Shown here in pieces: positions 1 through 8,031 of a stretch of DNA of 64,000 nt. How positions within the stretch are numbered: the first letter of the stretch is position 1; each line of letters starts with the position of its first letter. The translations under genes were made by a program, and so were the position numbers. The stretch is from Bacillus sp. ISL-34 (lineage in GTDB: Bacteria; Bacillota; Bacilli; Bacillales; DSM-1321): assembly GCF_018613325.1 (NCBI RefSeq), contig NZ_JAGGQJ010000021.1:115960-179959 (forward strand), read 5' to 3'. The notes under the pieces were generated by a model, which worked only from the letters and a program-made list of their open reading frames with translations, was not told the origin of the DNA and did not search any database.

Positions 1-720
1 AACTGCATCAAAGCCGATGAAGGCAAAGAACATTAATGCGGCAGTTGAAAATACCCCATCGATTCCAAATGGCATGAATGGCTGCCAGTTTTCCGGTTTC
101 ACATAATAAATAGAAGAAACGATGAACAACAAGACTACCAACACTTTAATAACGACCATTATATTATTGATTCTAGTCGTTTGTTTCGTACCTATGGAAA
201 TCAAAAAGGTAATCGCCATGACTATCAAAAAGGCTGGTAAGTTCATATAAGTCGTGACACCTTCGACCGAACCCGGTGCTGCCGTTAATTTCTCAGGAAA
301 GTTAATCCCGAATCCACTTAAAAATGATTGGAAATAGCCCGACCACCCCGCAGATACGGCACTAACAGCCAATAAGTATTCAAGGATTAAATCCCAGCCG
401 ATTATCCAAGCGGCGAATTCACCTAAAGTTGCATAAGCATACGTATAAGTCGAACCTGATACCGGCACGGAAGCTGCAAATTCTGCATAAGAAAGTGCAG
501 CGAATAAACAGGCAAGACCAGCAATGACGAACGATATTGAAAGTGCAGGGCCGGCATTCACTGCACCAGTGCCTGTTAGAACAAAAATGCCTGTCCCAAT
601 AATCGCTCCAATTCCTAGCATAGTTAAATCCCAAGCACCTAGTTCCCGTTTCAATCCCTTACCGCCGGAACCTGCGTGTTTCAACAAGTCCTCAATGGAC
701 TTCTTTCTAAAAATACTCAT
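1..720 (-). CDS. APC-family amino acid permease (5' part only; runs off the window)
   Basis: The frame stays open from an ATG at 720 down to position 1, giving 240 codons of an integral membrane protein, so the C-terminus lies outside the window. A good ribosome binding site (GGAGGAGAG) precedes the ATG. The N-terminus has the cationic-amino-acid-transporter pattern: a short basic cytoplasmic head, then 'GAWDLTMLGIGAIIGTGIFVL', the glycine-rich unwound first helix of APC transporters, followed by alternating hydrophobic helices. By family knowledge it imports an amino acid using an ion gradient; the substrate cannot be told from this part. It resembles YfnA/YhdG-type proteins of Bacillus. About 500 bp of AT-rich DNA without a supported gene separates it from the next, divergent gene. 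Confidence 0.9.
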   Translation of the reverse strand, partial: MSIFRKKSIEDLLKHAGSGGKGLKRELGAWDLTMLGIGAIIGTGIFVLTGTGAVNAGPALSISFVIAGLACLFAALSYAEFAASVPVSGSTYTYAYATLGEFAAWIIGWDLILEYLLAVSAVSAGWSGYFQSFLSGFGINFPEKLTAAPGSVEGVTTYMNLPAFLIVMAITFLISIGTKQTTRINNIMVVIKVLVVLLFIVSSIYYVKPENWQPFMPFGIDGVFSTAALMFFAFIGFDAV

Positions 721-1221
721 CTTCTCTCCTCCATAATTTTAAAAACTATTCTGAAAATTATAAACAAATAAATTCACTTACGATTTATATCTAAGAAATT
801 TCGACAAATTTCTACAATCCCTGAATTATCTGACTTTCAAATTATATGTATTAACCTATTCACCGTCAATGGTTTATTATTGTAAAATTCTGTTTTTGTT
901 TATTATAAGCTTAATTACCCAACAGAATTAACTATCAATAACAATGAATGATTAACAATTCATTATTGTAATATTAATAAAGTAGCTATTGAAGTATTTA
1001 CTGCATTCCAGTAATTTGGTTCTTGTAAAAGTTCTAATATTTTTAATTCTATAGAGAATCATTATTTATTTTTATCTAAGTATTATTATGAAATAACACA
1101 CCAAAATTATTCCGATCATTCATGCACCAATCGTTTGACGGAATCAAAGTACATCACTATACTTATTAAGTCTTAAAAAAAGTACGGGAATTATGCTTAA
1201 TAATTGAAGAAGGTGACATTC
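721..1221. other. AT-rich intergenic region, divergent promoters expected
   Basis: This stretch separates the leftward permease from the rightward DUF3900-like gene. It is very AT-rich, and I see no open frame with a ribosome binding site and no clear hairpin. It must hold the promoters of both flanking genes, but I could not pick convincing -35/-10 pairs. Confidence 0.5.
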
Positions 1222-2292
1222 ATGGATTTTGCGATTACCTATCTGTCTTTTTATTTAATCCAAGTCGAAGGCAAAGGCGATCAGGCTGATAAGCGTTTTA
1301 AACATTTCCAAACTCTTGATACTGAAGAATACGAAGAAAGTCCTCTAAAGGATTTTTTAGATGGGGAATTGATGAAGATTTCCAAACGGAAAGTCGACCG
1401 TCATCCAAAAACTGAACAAATACCGACGAAAATCGGTTCTTTTATTGTCGAAGAAGGACATGCACTTGATTCCAACCCTAATTACAATGTATTTAACCGT
1501 GTTCGATATGCAAAAACAAAACAAGAATTCCAAGAGGAAAATGAACAATTCACGCGGTCTTATATTGATACAAGTGCCGTCCGTGGCGGTGTCTTCATAA
1601 TCGCATCGGCAAAATTAACGAAATATCTTGATGAACCATTCGTTTTCTTATTAAAATGTGATTTCGAGCCGAAAGTTGCTTCCATTTCTGATGAACGTAC
1701 CCTGATTAGGCACGTTGAAATGGCAATCACCACTAAAAATATGAAATCCATTCAATACCCCTACATGCCCGAAGAAGGAATGGTCGAAGAAGGCGAACTG
1801 AAAATCCACCAGGCTTCACATGCACGCTACTTCGAGGACTTTTTGAAATTCGTCGAGTATGGCGAGTCGATGCCGGAAATCATGAAAAACCAGGTCATCC
1901 ATATGGTCCATGAACATGTATCCGCTCAATTCGAAGAAAACAGTGACGAACTGCAGAAATTCGAACAAGACCTGGAAATCTGGGAAACAAGCGATAAACG
2001 GGAAATCCAGGAACGCCTTGAAACTCACCAAGTCGTCGAAGCCACAGCCCAGATTGTCGAGCATACACCTGAAGCCGAACTGCGCATGAAGCTTGGCAGT
2101 ACATCCATCAAAGGACTTCTAGCCGATTTCGGCGAAAGCATCCATTTAGGCAAGATTAATGGGAAGTATGTATTAATGATAGAATCCGATACAATAGAAT
2201 TCGATAAAGGTGTATCACCGATTGAATTTCATAGGCCGGATGATTTGATGGAGATTGTGGAGCGGATTAATAAGAAAAGTGTTGGGGAGTAA
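1222..2292 (+). CDS. Conserved Bacillus protein, DUF3900-like
   Basis: This is a 356-residue soluble protein with no signal peptide or membrane helix. I chose the ATG at 1222 because AAGGTGA lies 5-6 bases before it; an in-frame TTG at 1204 would lie upstream of that Shine-Dalgarno. From memory the sequence matches the DUF3900 family of Bacillus, whose function is unknown to me. Conserved-looking parts are 'TSAVRGGVFIIASAKL' near residue 125, 'CDFEPKVASISD', 'IQYPYMPEEGM' and a C-terminal 'IKGLLADFGESIHLGKING'. The middle is rich in acidic, probably helical segments. It appears monocistronic, with a terminator hairpin about 160 bp downstream. The family assignment rests on recall. Confidence 0.8.
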   Translation: MDFAITYLSFYLIQVEGKGDQADKRFKHFQTLDTEEYEESPLKDFLDGELMKISKRKVDRHPKTEQIPTKIGSFIVEEGHALDSNPNYNVFNRVRYAKTKQEFQEENEQFTRSYIDTSAVRGGVFIIASAKLTKYLDEPFVFLLKCDFEPKVASISDERTLIRHVEMAITTKNMKSIQYPYMPEEGMVEEGELKIHQASHARYFEDFLKFVEYGESMPEIMKNQVIHMVHEHVSAQFEENSDELQKFEQDLEIWETSDKREIQERLETHQVVEATAQIVEHTPEAELRMKLGSTSIKGLLADFGESIHLGKINGKYVLMIESDTIEFDKGVSPIEFHRPDDLMEIVERINKKSVGE

Positions 2293-2450
2293 ACAGGGAA
2301 TGGTGATGATTTGTGGTCATTGATGGAATCATTAAAACTGTGCCATATAAGGTTATCTGATCGTTTGTGACCAAAATTGTGATCAATTTACGCTCTAAAA
2401 TCATGTTAATAAGGGTTTTCTTTAATTAAGTAACTTAAAATATTAAATCA

Positions 2451-2491
2451 AAAAAGACAGTGAGCTAATCTTTGCTTACTGTCTTTTCGTT
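2451..2491 (+). terminator. Rho-independent terminator
   Basis: GACAGTGAGC and GCTTACTGTC pair almost perfectly around an 8-base loop, with an A-run before and TTTTCGTTT after. It probably ends the DUF3900-like transcript and may also serve the convergent acyltransferase gene. The rest of 2293-2817 is AT-rich; a 66-codon frame there has no ribosome binding site and was not called. Confidence 0.75.
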
Positions 2492-2817
2492 TATAACTAA
2501 ATAATAAGTTATTCAGTTGTTCCCATTGCTAATTCTTCTTTATAGAAAAGGAATAACCCTAAAAAAGACAATAAGAAACTACGCCCCTTGATATGTATTT
2601 TAAAAATCTTACAATTCCTGTATCCCTCATTCTTAGCTACCATTTGGGATTTTCTAATTTTAATTTCTTTCTTCTATTTGTTTTATATACTCTGCTGCCT
2701 TATTGCATTGCCCAAAAATTTTAATAATTTTCTGTGGCATGAAAAAAGGCGCACCATTTATAAAAAAATCAGTGTTTATATTTTTTGAGATAAATTCATC
2801 ATTTACTTCTTAATTCC

Positions 2818-3681
2818 TTAGCGAAAAATTCGATCGAGAAAAGTTTTCTTTTTCTCAGGAGGCACAGGAAGAAAGAAACGATTCTTACTTGTTACATCAA
2901 GATAAGGCGTTAATATGTCAGTCTTCTCCGCTACAGAAGTTGCGGTATTTAACTGTTCTTCAATTTTTGCAAAATGTTTTGCTGTTGAGCCTTTTGACGT
3001 ATAGACAAAACGCCCATCTGGGAATTTTTGTGACTCTGTTGTTTCTTTTTCAGTATATGCATGGACAGACGGACGTGCCCAAAAAACATTCTTCCGCACC
3101 ATACGTGCAGGACTTCCTGCAGCTGCTACATTTGATGGAAGCGATTTTGCCACGAGTGACTTTGCACCTAAAATTGAACCTGTACCAACTTCCACTCCTT
3201 TTAGAATCATGACGTCCTGCCCAATCCAAATGTGGTCACCTAAGTACACACTCTTTGTTGAGTTAATCCTTTTTCGAGTTGTTCCATCGTAGATTAAATG
3301 TGGATCTGCCAAACGAACGACTACACCACTTGAAAACATATTATCATCACCGATGAATAGATTCTTTTGCTCAGAGAGAATAAATCTCGCTTCTCCATTA
3401 AATGAATAGTTGCGACCTAGGAAAAATGTATTGTCATTCCAAACATTGACTCTCATCGTTGCTTTGCGATTGGATTTCCCAATGATTATGAGCGAGTTGT
3501 TGCCATTAAAATTTAGCGTTGCATTTTTAAATTCGGCTCCACGTTCAATAATTAACCGATTTCCTTCACCAATAAATTTGATTTTACTATTCACAAACGA
3601 AATCTCATCTTCTGTATTTCCTATAAAGAGTATCCCATTATCCGTTTCTGGTTTCTGTAATATATCTGAAATGATTTCCAT
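2818..3681 (-). CDS. Left-handed beta-helix (hexapeptide-repeat) acyltransferase
   Basis: This 287-residue protein shows the imperfect [LIV]-G-x4 hexapeptide pattern of left-handed beta-helix acyltransferases. The clearest part is residues 145-195, 'KSVYLGDHIWIGQDVMILKG' followed by VEVGTGSILGAKSLVAKSLPSN, which resembles the WcaF/LacA/CysE acetyl-CoA-binding coil. The end of the helix has the typical 'AAGSPARMVRKNVFW'. The N-terminal 140 residues are rung-like beta repeats, and the last 80 residues form a polar tail. By family it transfers an acetyl or similar acyl group from a CoA donor, often to a sugar in cell-surface polysaccharide. No glycosyltransferases are adjacent, so the acceptor is unknown. 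It appears to stand alone. Confidence 0.8.
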   Translation of the reverse strand: MEIISDILQKPETDNGILFIGNTEDEISFVNSKIKFIGEGNRLIIERGAEFKNATLNFNGNNSLIIIGKSNRKATMRVNVWNDNTFFLGRNYSFNGEARFILSEQKNLFIGDDNMFSSGVVVRLADPHLIYDGTTRKRINSTKSVYLGDHIWIGQDVMILKGVEVGTGSILGAKSLVAKSLPSNVAAAGSPARMVRKNVFWARPSVHAYTEKETTESQKFPDGRFVYTSKGSTAKHFAKIEEQLNTATSVAEKTDILTPYLDVTSKNRFFLPVPPEKKKTFLDRIFR

Positions 3682-4065
3682 ACTTTTCGTACCCTCTTTT
3701 TCAAAGTGTTTAAAACGTTTTCATTATACCTCATTTTTCGCTCAACACAAAGACCGCCTAAGAAAACCTAGGGAGATGTAAAGCTTGAAGCCTCCCGATT
3801 TACGAAAAAAGGGTAATGGTAAAGTTATTTTTTTCAATGAACTGAGAACAGGATGATCTTATTAAATCACTGAAACGGAAGATTAAGAAATTTGATAATA
3901 AACAAATTAGGGGCCGAATTAAAGTGGCTCTTGCAGTGGAAAATAAAAAATTTTAAATTAATTTAGAGATCACGATGCTCTCCCCTCCCTGCTAGTTAAA
4001 TACTAGGGCTTTTTCTTTTGGTATTGCGCCATTATGCGGAATTGGAAATTAAATTGCATTTTCTA
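3682..4065. other. Intergenic region, no supported gene
   Basis: This gap lies between two divergent genes. Short open stretches around 3850-3955 have no ribosome binding site and look like neither neighbour. The distal end leads into the promoter/operator of the hydrolase-TetR operon. Confidence 0.4.
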
Positions 4066-4094
4066 TTGACTAAACGTTCATTCAATAATAAAAT
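4066..4094 (+). promoter_or_regulatory. Sigma-A-type promoter overlapped by a TetR-type operator
   Basis: A -35 TTGACT (4066-4071) and a -10 TAAAAT (4089-4094) are separated by exactly 17 bp. Overlapping them is an 18-bp quasi-palindrome, TGACTAAACGTTCATTCA (4067-4084), with 14 of 18 positions symmetric around the centre AACGTT. This is the usual shape of a TetR-family operator. The operon it drives ends with a TetR gene, so autorepression is the simple inference. Confidence 0.7.
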
Positions 4095-4130
4095 AAAACT
4101 GAAAATTCAGTTAAAATCGGAGGGGTTGCA

Positions 4131-4883
4131 TTGGATTTACATTTCGAGATTACTGGCAATGGTCATCCTGTTGTTCTTATTCATGGTGGTGGGACTGATT
4201 TGAGGCAATGGACATTTTTAGCATCTCATTTATCTAAGAATCACAAAGTTATTGCTTTTGATGGCCGTGGTGCTGGTAAATCACCATCCCCTATAAAACA
4301 TGCAAACTATGTTGACGATGTACTGGCACTGATGGATTACCTGGAACTTAATCAGGCAACGATTATTGGCCATTCCATGGGCGGCCAGATTGCAACTGAT
4401 TTCGCACTTAATTTCCCTCAAAGAGTATCGAAACTTGTATTAATTGCTCCTTCTTTAACTGGTTTTCCCTATTCAAAAGAGTTTGAACAATATCATAAAA
4501 AGATATTGGAAAGTGCCCCCAATATAGATAAGATGTTGGAGCTTGCCCTTCATTCCCCAACATATCAAGTTGTTATCAATAGTCCGCATAAAGATCTCAC
4601 TGTCCAAATGCTCAGGCATCATTTCGGGCGCATGCTTAAGTGGCCAGCTGATATCTGCATGAAATGGCCTCATCCGCCTGCAATGGATCGATTAGGAGAA
4701 TTGAACCCAGAAACGTTATTTTTTATCGGCAAAAAAGACTTGGCAGACAATTTTCGGGTTGCCGATTGTTTCCGTAAGGTACCAAACATCCGTTTCATTG
4801 AAATAGAGGATGGCGATCATATGCTGTCCCTCACCCACTCTGAAGTTTTATATCAAGAATTCACTGCTTTTATGGAGGATTGA
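4131..4883 (+). CDS. Alpha/beta hydrolase
   Basis: This 250-residue protein has the alpha/beta-hydrolase fold. I see the oxyanion segment 'LIHGGG' near residue 17, 'FDGRGAGKS', the nucleophile elbow 'GHSMGG' with Ser82, an acid in 'GKKDLAD' and a histidine in 'DGDHMLS' near the C-terminus, so the triad looks complete. The start is TTG at 4131, preceded by GGAGGGG at a suitable distance. The substrate cannot be predicted; relatives include esterases, lactonases and haloperoxidase-like enzymes. It is the first gene of a two-gene operon with a TetR regulator 7 bp downstream. That suggests a detoxifying or catabolic enzyme induced by its own substrate. Confidence 0.85.
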   Translation: MDLHFEITGNGHPVVLIHGGGTDLRQWTFLASHLSKNHKVIAFDGRGAGKSPSPIKHANYVDDVLALMDYLELNQATIIGHSMGGQIATDFALNFPQRVSKLVLIAPSLTGFPYSKEFEQYHKKILESAPNIDKMLELALHSPTYQVVINSPHKDLTVQMLRHHFGRMLKWPADICMKWPHPPAMDRLGELNPETLFFIGKKDLADNFRVADCFRKVPNIRFIEIEDGDHMLSLTHSEVLYQEFTAFMED

Positions 4884-4890
4884 AGTTAAA

Positions 4891-5475
4891 ATGCCACGTA
4901 CACCCGAAGAAAATGACCGCATTCGCCAAGTATCCAAAGAAAAAATTCGCGCTGCTGCCATGGAGTTATTTATGAAACAAGGATATTACACTACTTCCAT
5001 TAACGATATAGCCAAGAAGGCGGACATTTCTAAAGGGTTACTCTATAACTATTACAAAGGAAAAGAAGAACTGCTTTCTGAAATGGTCGAGACGAGAATC
5101 AGGGAAGTGGTTGAAGTCATGGAAGAAGCGTTCACCTTAAATACACCTCGTGAACAGCTCGAACATATAATCATTGGTGCCATTGATAATATCCACAAAA
5201 AACCGGAAGTCCATCGCTTCTATCTACACCTGCAAACCCAGCCAGCGGCTGATGAAGAGTTGATAAAATACAGTCATCTCATCATTGAAGAAAATGCTAG
5301 ACAATTCGAGTTTCAATGTAAAATATTTGAAAGCATGGGTGAAAAGGAACCAAGGAAACGATCGTTATATTTTTCATCTGTACTACAAGGTATTATGTTG
5401 ATGATATCCACCTATCAACAAGGGTTTCCGGTAGAAGAAATAAAGCACCAGATTATAAGGGAGTTTTGCAACTAG
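4891..5475 (+). CDS. TetR/AcrR-family transcriptional regulator
   Basis: This 194-residue protein has an N-terminal TetR helix-turn-helix (about residues 15-60), 'AAAMELFMKQGYYTTSINDI' followed by 'KGLLYNYYKGKEELL'. The C-terminal 130 residues form an all-helical ligand-binding and dimerisation domain. I start it at the ATG at 4891, with GGAGG just inside the end of the hydrolase gene; the open frame extends further upstream but overlaps the hydrolase. The co-transcribed hydrolase and the TetR-like palindrome over the shared promoter (4067-4084) make this the likely autoregulator of the operon. The ligand is unknown. Confidence 0.88.
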   Translation: MPRTPEENDRIRQVSKEKIRAAAMELFMKQGYYTTSINDIAKKADISKGLLYNYYKGKEELLSEMVETRIREVVEVMEEAFTLNTPREQLEHIIIGAIDNIHKKPEVHRFYLHLQTQPAADEELIKYSHLIIEENARQFEFQCKIFESMGEKEPRKRSLYFSSVLQGIMLMISTYQQGFPVEEIKHQIIREFCN

Positions 5476-5602
5476 TCTGCCGTTTAATAGGTCATATCCT
5501 AAATAAAAATTAAATGAGGAACTTCAACAATCGGGCGCTGAAATGGAGTAAATTATGCCTCAAATAGCTAATTCTTTATCTTGGTCGGATGTTCCCAATT
5601 CT

Positions 5603-5640
5603 AAAAAATCTCTTCAGAAATCTATCTGAAGAGATTTTTT
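5603..5640. terminator. Strong bidirectional terminator
   Basis: A perfect 16-base stem (AAAAAATCTCTTCAGA and its complement TCTGAAGAGATTTTTT) closes a 6-base loop. The A-run on one side and T-run on the other suit termination in both directions, ending the TetR operon and the convergent glycosidase gene. Confidence 0.88.
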
Positions 5641-5727
5641 AGTTTATTTGTGACGACCGGTTTGAACTAAAACCAATATCACTTTTCTAAATAAGAAGTT
5701 AATCTCTATCTCCTATACGCCCATCTA

Positions 5728-7326
5728 TTATTCTACTAACAATATTCCGTCTGCAATCGGGCGTTCACCTGCTGCATCAGAGGGTCTTGTGACTCGGTCA
5801 TCCCCAACTGTCATTGTCGTCGACCCGCCGCCGTCAAGATTGATGGCATCTACGGCTCCTAATGACATCATGACTTTTGCACTTTCTTCAAAATTAGCCC
5901 CTACACTCCATCCGGGTGCGCGTCCATCGATGGTGACAAATAATAGATTGCCATTTTCCTTGATTCCTGCAAGCGTTCTAGGATTACGACGTTCCCCAAA
6001 ACGATAATAAAAGCCAGGATCTTCTTCCCAGTGAAAGCCTTCCTCTACGGCATTAATGGAAATTTCTCCGTTTTCCAATAATCGAGGTCCTCCATTAATC
6101 ATGTTGGTGGTTTGGTCTAATTTTAATAGCTTTCCATCACCGATGATTTCACTCTTCACCTGAATTTTCATACCTTGTTGGGCATGGTCACGAAGCCACT
6201 CTGCCGCCTCCCCCGTTCCTACAAGAACAGAACCATTGCCCGGAATGACTCCTCCGCGATTGTCACGAATTTCCGCCACTTCTCCGGCATGATTTACGAC
6301 CACTTCCACACCGTCGCCCGATTCTGTCTTTTCTCCAAATACGGATGTATATTGGATAAGCTCACTTTCATCCTTACAAGTAAAATCATGTTTCGCCCCT
6401 TCTGTTGTCGTATCTCCTCCAACACCGCCACAATTGCGGATTAATCCCGGCTTCCGATTTAACCCATCCACTTCCCTGACCGCACCATCAGATGAAGTAG
6501 CCTGAATTGACGTGGAAACAGACACAATGTTTGCCTTCTCTTCAACAGAGGATAAAGTCAGAGCTGAACGGCCATTTATCGCCTCACTGACAAGGTGGCC
6601 TTTGCTGGCGAATATACCGGCAAGATCGCCTGGTGTTCCATCCTTCTCTCCTACAACAAAGTATCCGGCATTAATTCCGGCAATCGCATCATTTCTGTCA
6701 GCGATTTGGGTCAAGGTTTCTTTCCCTGTCACTGCCTCATTTGCCAATTCCGGCAAAACATGCCCTTGAAATCGATCCTGATCCACTTCGAGTACGTTCA
6801 CTACCCATGGTCCTGTTGTTTTCTCTCCGTCTTCACCCGTATACATAGTCCGTAGGCCCGAATATCCCTTTTCCGATAACTTGTTTCTCATTTCAGCTGC
6901 ATCCGCTTCCAGCTGATATTGGCCGATGCGGACAATGTATCCAAGTGGACCTTTTTCCCGGTCATCCAATGCCCGATTCGGTTCTCTTATGATACGAGCA
7001 TTTTTGAAACCATCTCTTTTTAAATTTCCCAACAATATCTTTGCCTGCTTCTGTGTTTTTACAAATGCCACATCCACTGTGAAAAAGTCTTTAGAAGATG
7101 TTTCACCACGATAGATTTTGGTATACGTCACTCCTGGTGCTGGATTCATGGAATTTCTTTGCTCAATCAAATTAGGTGTTCCTAACGGAAGCACATGATT
7201 CTTCACTTGTAATTGAGCATTCAATTCTGCTTGAACTGGAGTTTCTGGAATGGCATTTACAATCATCACAGATGCTAGACTAATAGTCGCGATAGGCAAA
7301 ATGGGCTTTTTCCATAATTTTTTCAT
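5728..7326 (-). CDS. Secreted SPOR-domain + phosphodiester glycosidase (NAGPA) family protein
   Basis: This is a 532-residue exported protein. Residues 1-33 are a signal peptide ('MKKLWKK', then a hydrophobic core, ending ...PVQA). Residues about 75-160 hold one or two SPOR-like repeats ('FVKTQKQAKILLGNLKRDGF', 'GYIVRIGQYQLEADAAEMRN'), which in other proteins bind denuded peptidoglycan glycan strands. From about residue 200 comes a phosphodiester glycosidase domain, with 'AIAGINAGYF', 'NMINGGPRLL', 'RNPRTLAGI' and 'DAINLDGGGSTTM', the hallmark motifs of the family that includes the human uncovering enzyme. The inference is a cell-wall hydrolase acting on phosphodiester-linked sugars. A good GGAGGAAT site precedes the ATG but is buried in a perfect hairpin (7329-7374). 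Confidence 0.9.
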   Translation of the reverse strand: MKKLWKKPILPIATISLASVMIVNAIPETPVQAELNAQLQVKNHVLPLGTPNLIEQRNSMNPAPGVTYTKIYRGETSSKDFFTVDVAFVKTQKQAKILLGNLKRDGFKNARIIREPNRALDDREKGPLGYIVRIGQYQLEADAAEMRNKLSEKGYSGLRTMYTGEDGEKTTGPWVVNVLEVDQDRFQGHVLPELANEAVTGKETLTQIADRNDAIAGINAGYFVVGEKDGTPGDLAGIFASKGHLVSEAINGRSALTLSSVEEKANIVSVSTSIQATSSDGAVREVDGLNRKPGLIRNCGGVGGDTTTEGAKHDFTCKDESELIQYTSVFGEKTESGDGVEVVVNHAGEVAEIRDNRGGVIPGNGSVLVGTGEAAEWLRDHAQQGMKIQVKSEIIGDGKLLKLDQTTNMINGGPRLLENGEISINAVEEGFHWEEDPGFYYRFGERRNPRTLAGIKENGNLLFVTIDGRAPGWSVGANFEESAKVMMSLGAVDAINLDGGGSTTMTVGDDRVTRPSDAAGERPIADGILLVE

Positions 7327-7328
7327 TT

Positions 7329-7374
7329 ATTCCTCCAATAAAATTATGTCCTGCTTTAACTTTATTGGAGGAAT
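7329..7374 (-). promoter_or_regulatory. Perfect 14-bp inverted repeat that sequesters the Shine-Dalgarno
   Basis: The sequence ATTCCTCCAATAAA at 7329-7342 is the exact reverse complement of TTTATTGGAGGAAT at 7361-7374, with an 18-base loop. In the leftward mRNA of the glycosidase gene the 3' arm contains GGAGG, three bases before the start, and the 5' arm carries the CCTCC that would pair with it. Folding would hide the ribosome binding site. The rightward strand has the same GGAGGAAT followed at once by ATGATG and a 4-codon frame. This could be a translational control hairpin or a DNA operator. Confidence 0.7.
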
Positions 7375-7603
7375 ATGATGGGAAATTAAAAAGACTATTA
7401 TATTTCAGTCAATTTTAAGTGAACAAAAATGAGCATAAATACCCGATAAATATTACAATAAATTTTTGTGAAAGGACAAATTTTGGATATTTTCTCATTG
7501 TACTCAGTAAAATCAACCTTTCCTTTTAACAAAGCCTTAACCTTGCTTTGCTGCCTAAAGAGTGGAAATTATAAGAGGGATTATCATTTTGGAGGTAAAG
7601 TTT

Positions 7604-7903
7604 ATGGAGACTTTAAAAAAGAACTTGTTGTTAATACCAACCATTTTATCGGTTATCAATGTGATCTTCCTTGCTTCATTCCTCATTGGACTTAGTATTA
7701 TAAGCCATCCAATTTCAGGTATTTTAACAGATTTTGGCTTGCTATGCCCATTGATCGCAACCTTATCATTCTTCTATTTAGTGATTAAAGTCAAGGGTAT
7801 AAAGCATTCAACATTAAAGTACTTTCCTTTCGTAAATGCGGTTACATTTCTAATCCCGATATGTATTCTTACTTTCCTTATACTTCGATTCTTAAACGAT
7901 TAG
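7604..7903 (+). CDS. Small integral membrane protein
   Basis: A 99-residue protein starts at the ATG at 7604 with GGAGGT eight bases upstream; an in-frame ATG at 7562 lies upstream of this site. Three hydrophobic segments are visible: residues about 10-32, 42-60 and 75-96. A short basic loop 'KVKGIKHSTLK' sits before the last one. I do not recognise a family. The gene is monocistronic and is followed within 50 bp by a strong terminator. Divergent orientation from the glycosidase gene gives a 277-bp shared upstream region that includes the perfect hairpin. Confidence 0.7.
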   Translation: METLKKNLLLIPTILSVINVIFLASFLIGLSIISHPISGILTDFGLLCPLIATLSFFYLVIKVKGIKHSTLKYFPFVNAVTFLIPICILTFLILRFLND

Positions 7904-7951
7904 GATTTTCACTTTTAATGAATGCTATTATAAAAATACTTTTATTCATAC

Positions 7952-7983
7952 AAAAAAAGCCCTCATTTTTAAGGGCTTTTTTG
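7952..7983 (+). terminator. Rho-independent terminator
   Basis: AAAAAGCCCT and AGGGCTTTTTT pair around CATTTTTA. It ends the small membrane-protein gene and probably also the convergent peptidase gene. Confidence 0.85.
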
Positions 7984-8031
7984 CTAAGCTAAGTGCATTT
8001 AAGCATTATATTCTATTACATTTCATATATT

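Noticed and set aside
2588..2788. 66-codon hydrophobic frame on the plus strand
   Set aside because: AT-rich intergenic DNA easily gives hydrophobic frames; there is no Shine-Dalgarno, and the terminator at 2451 lies before it without a promoter after it.
5789..6855. Several plus-strand frames inside the glycosidase gene
   Set aside because: They are shadows of the strongly supported minus-strand coding sequence, with no start signals of their own. The same applies to antisense frames in the nad, yng, cyd and ger genes.
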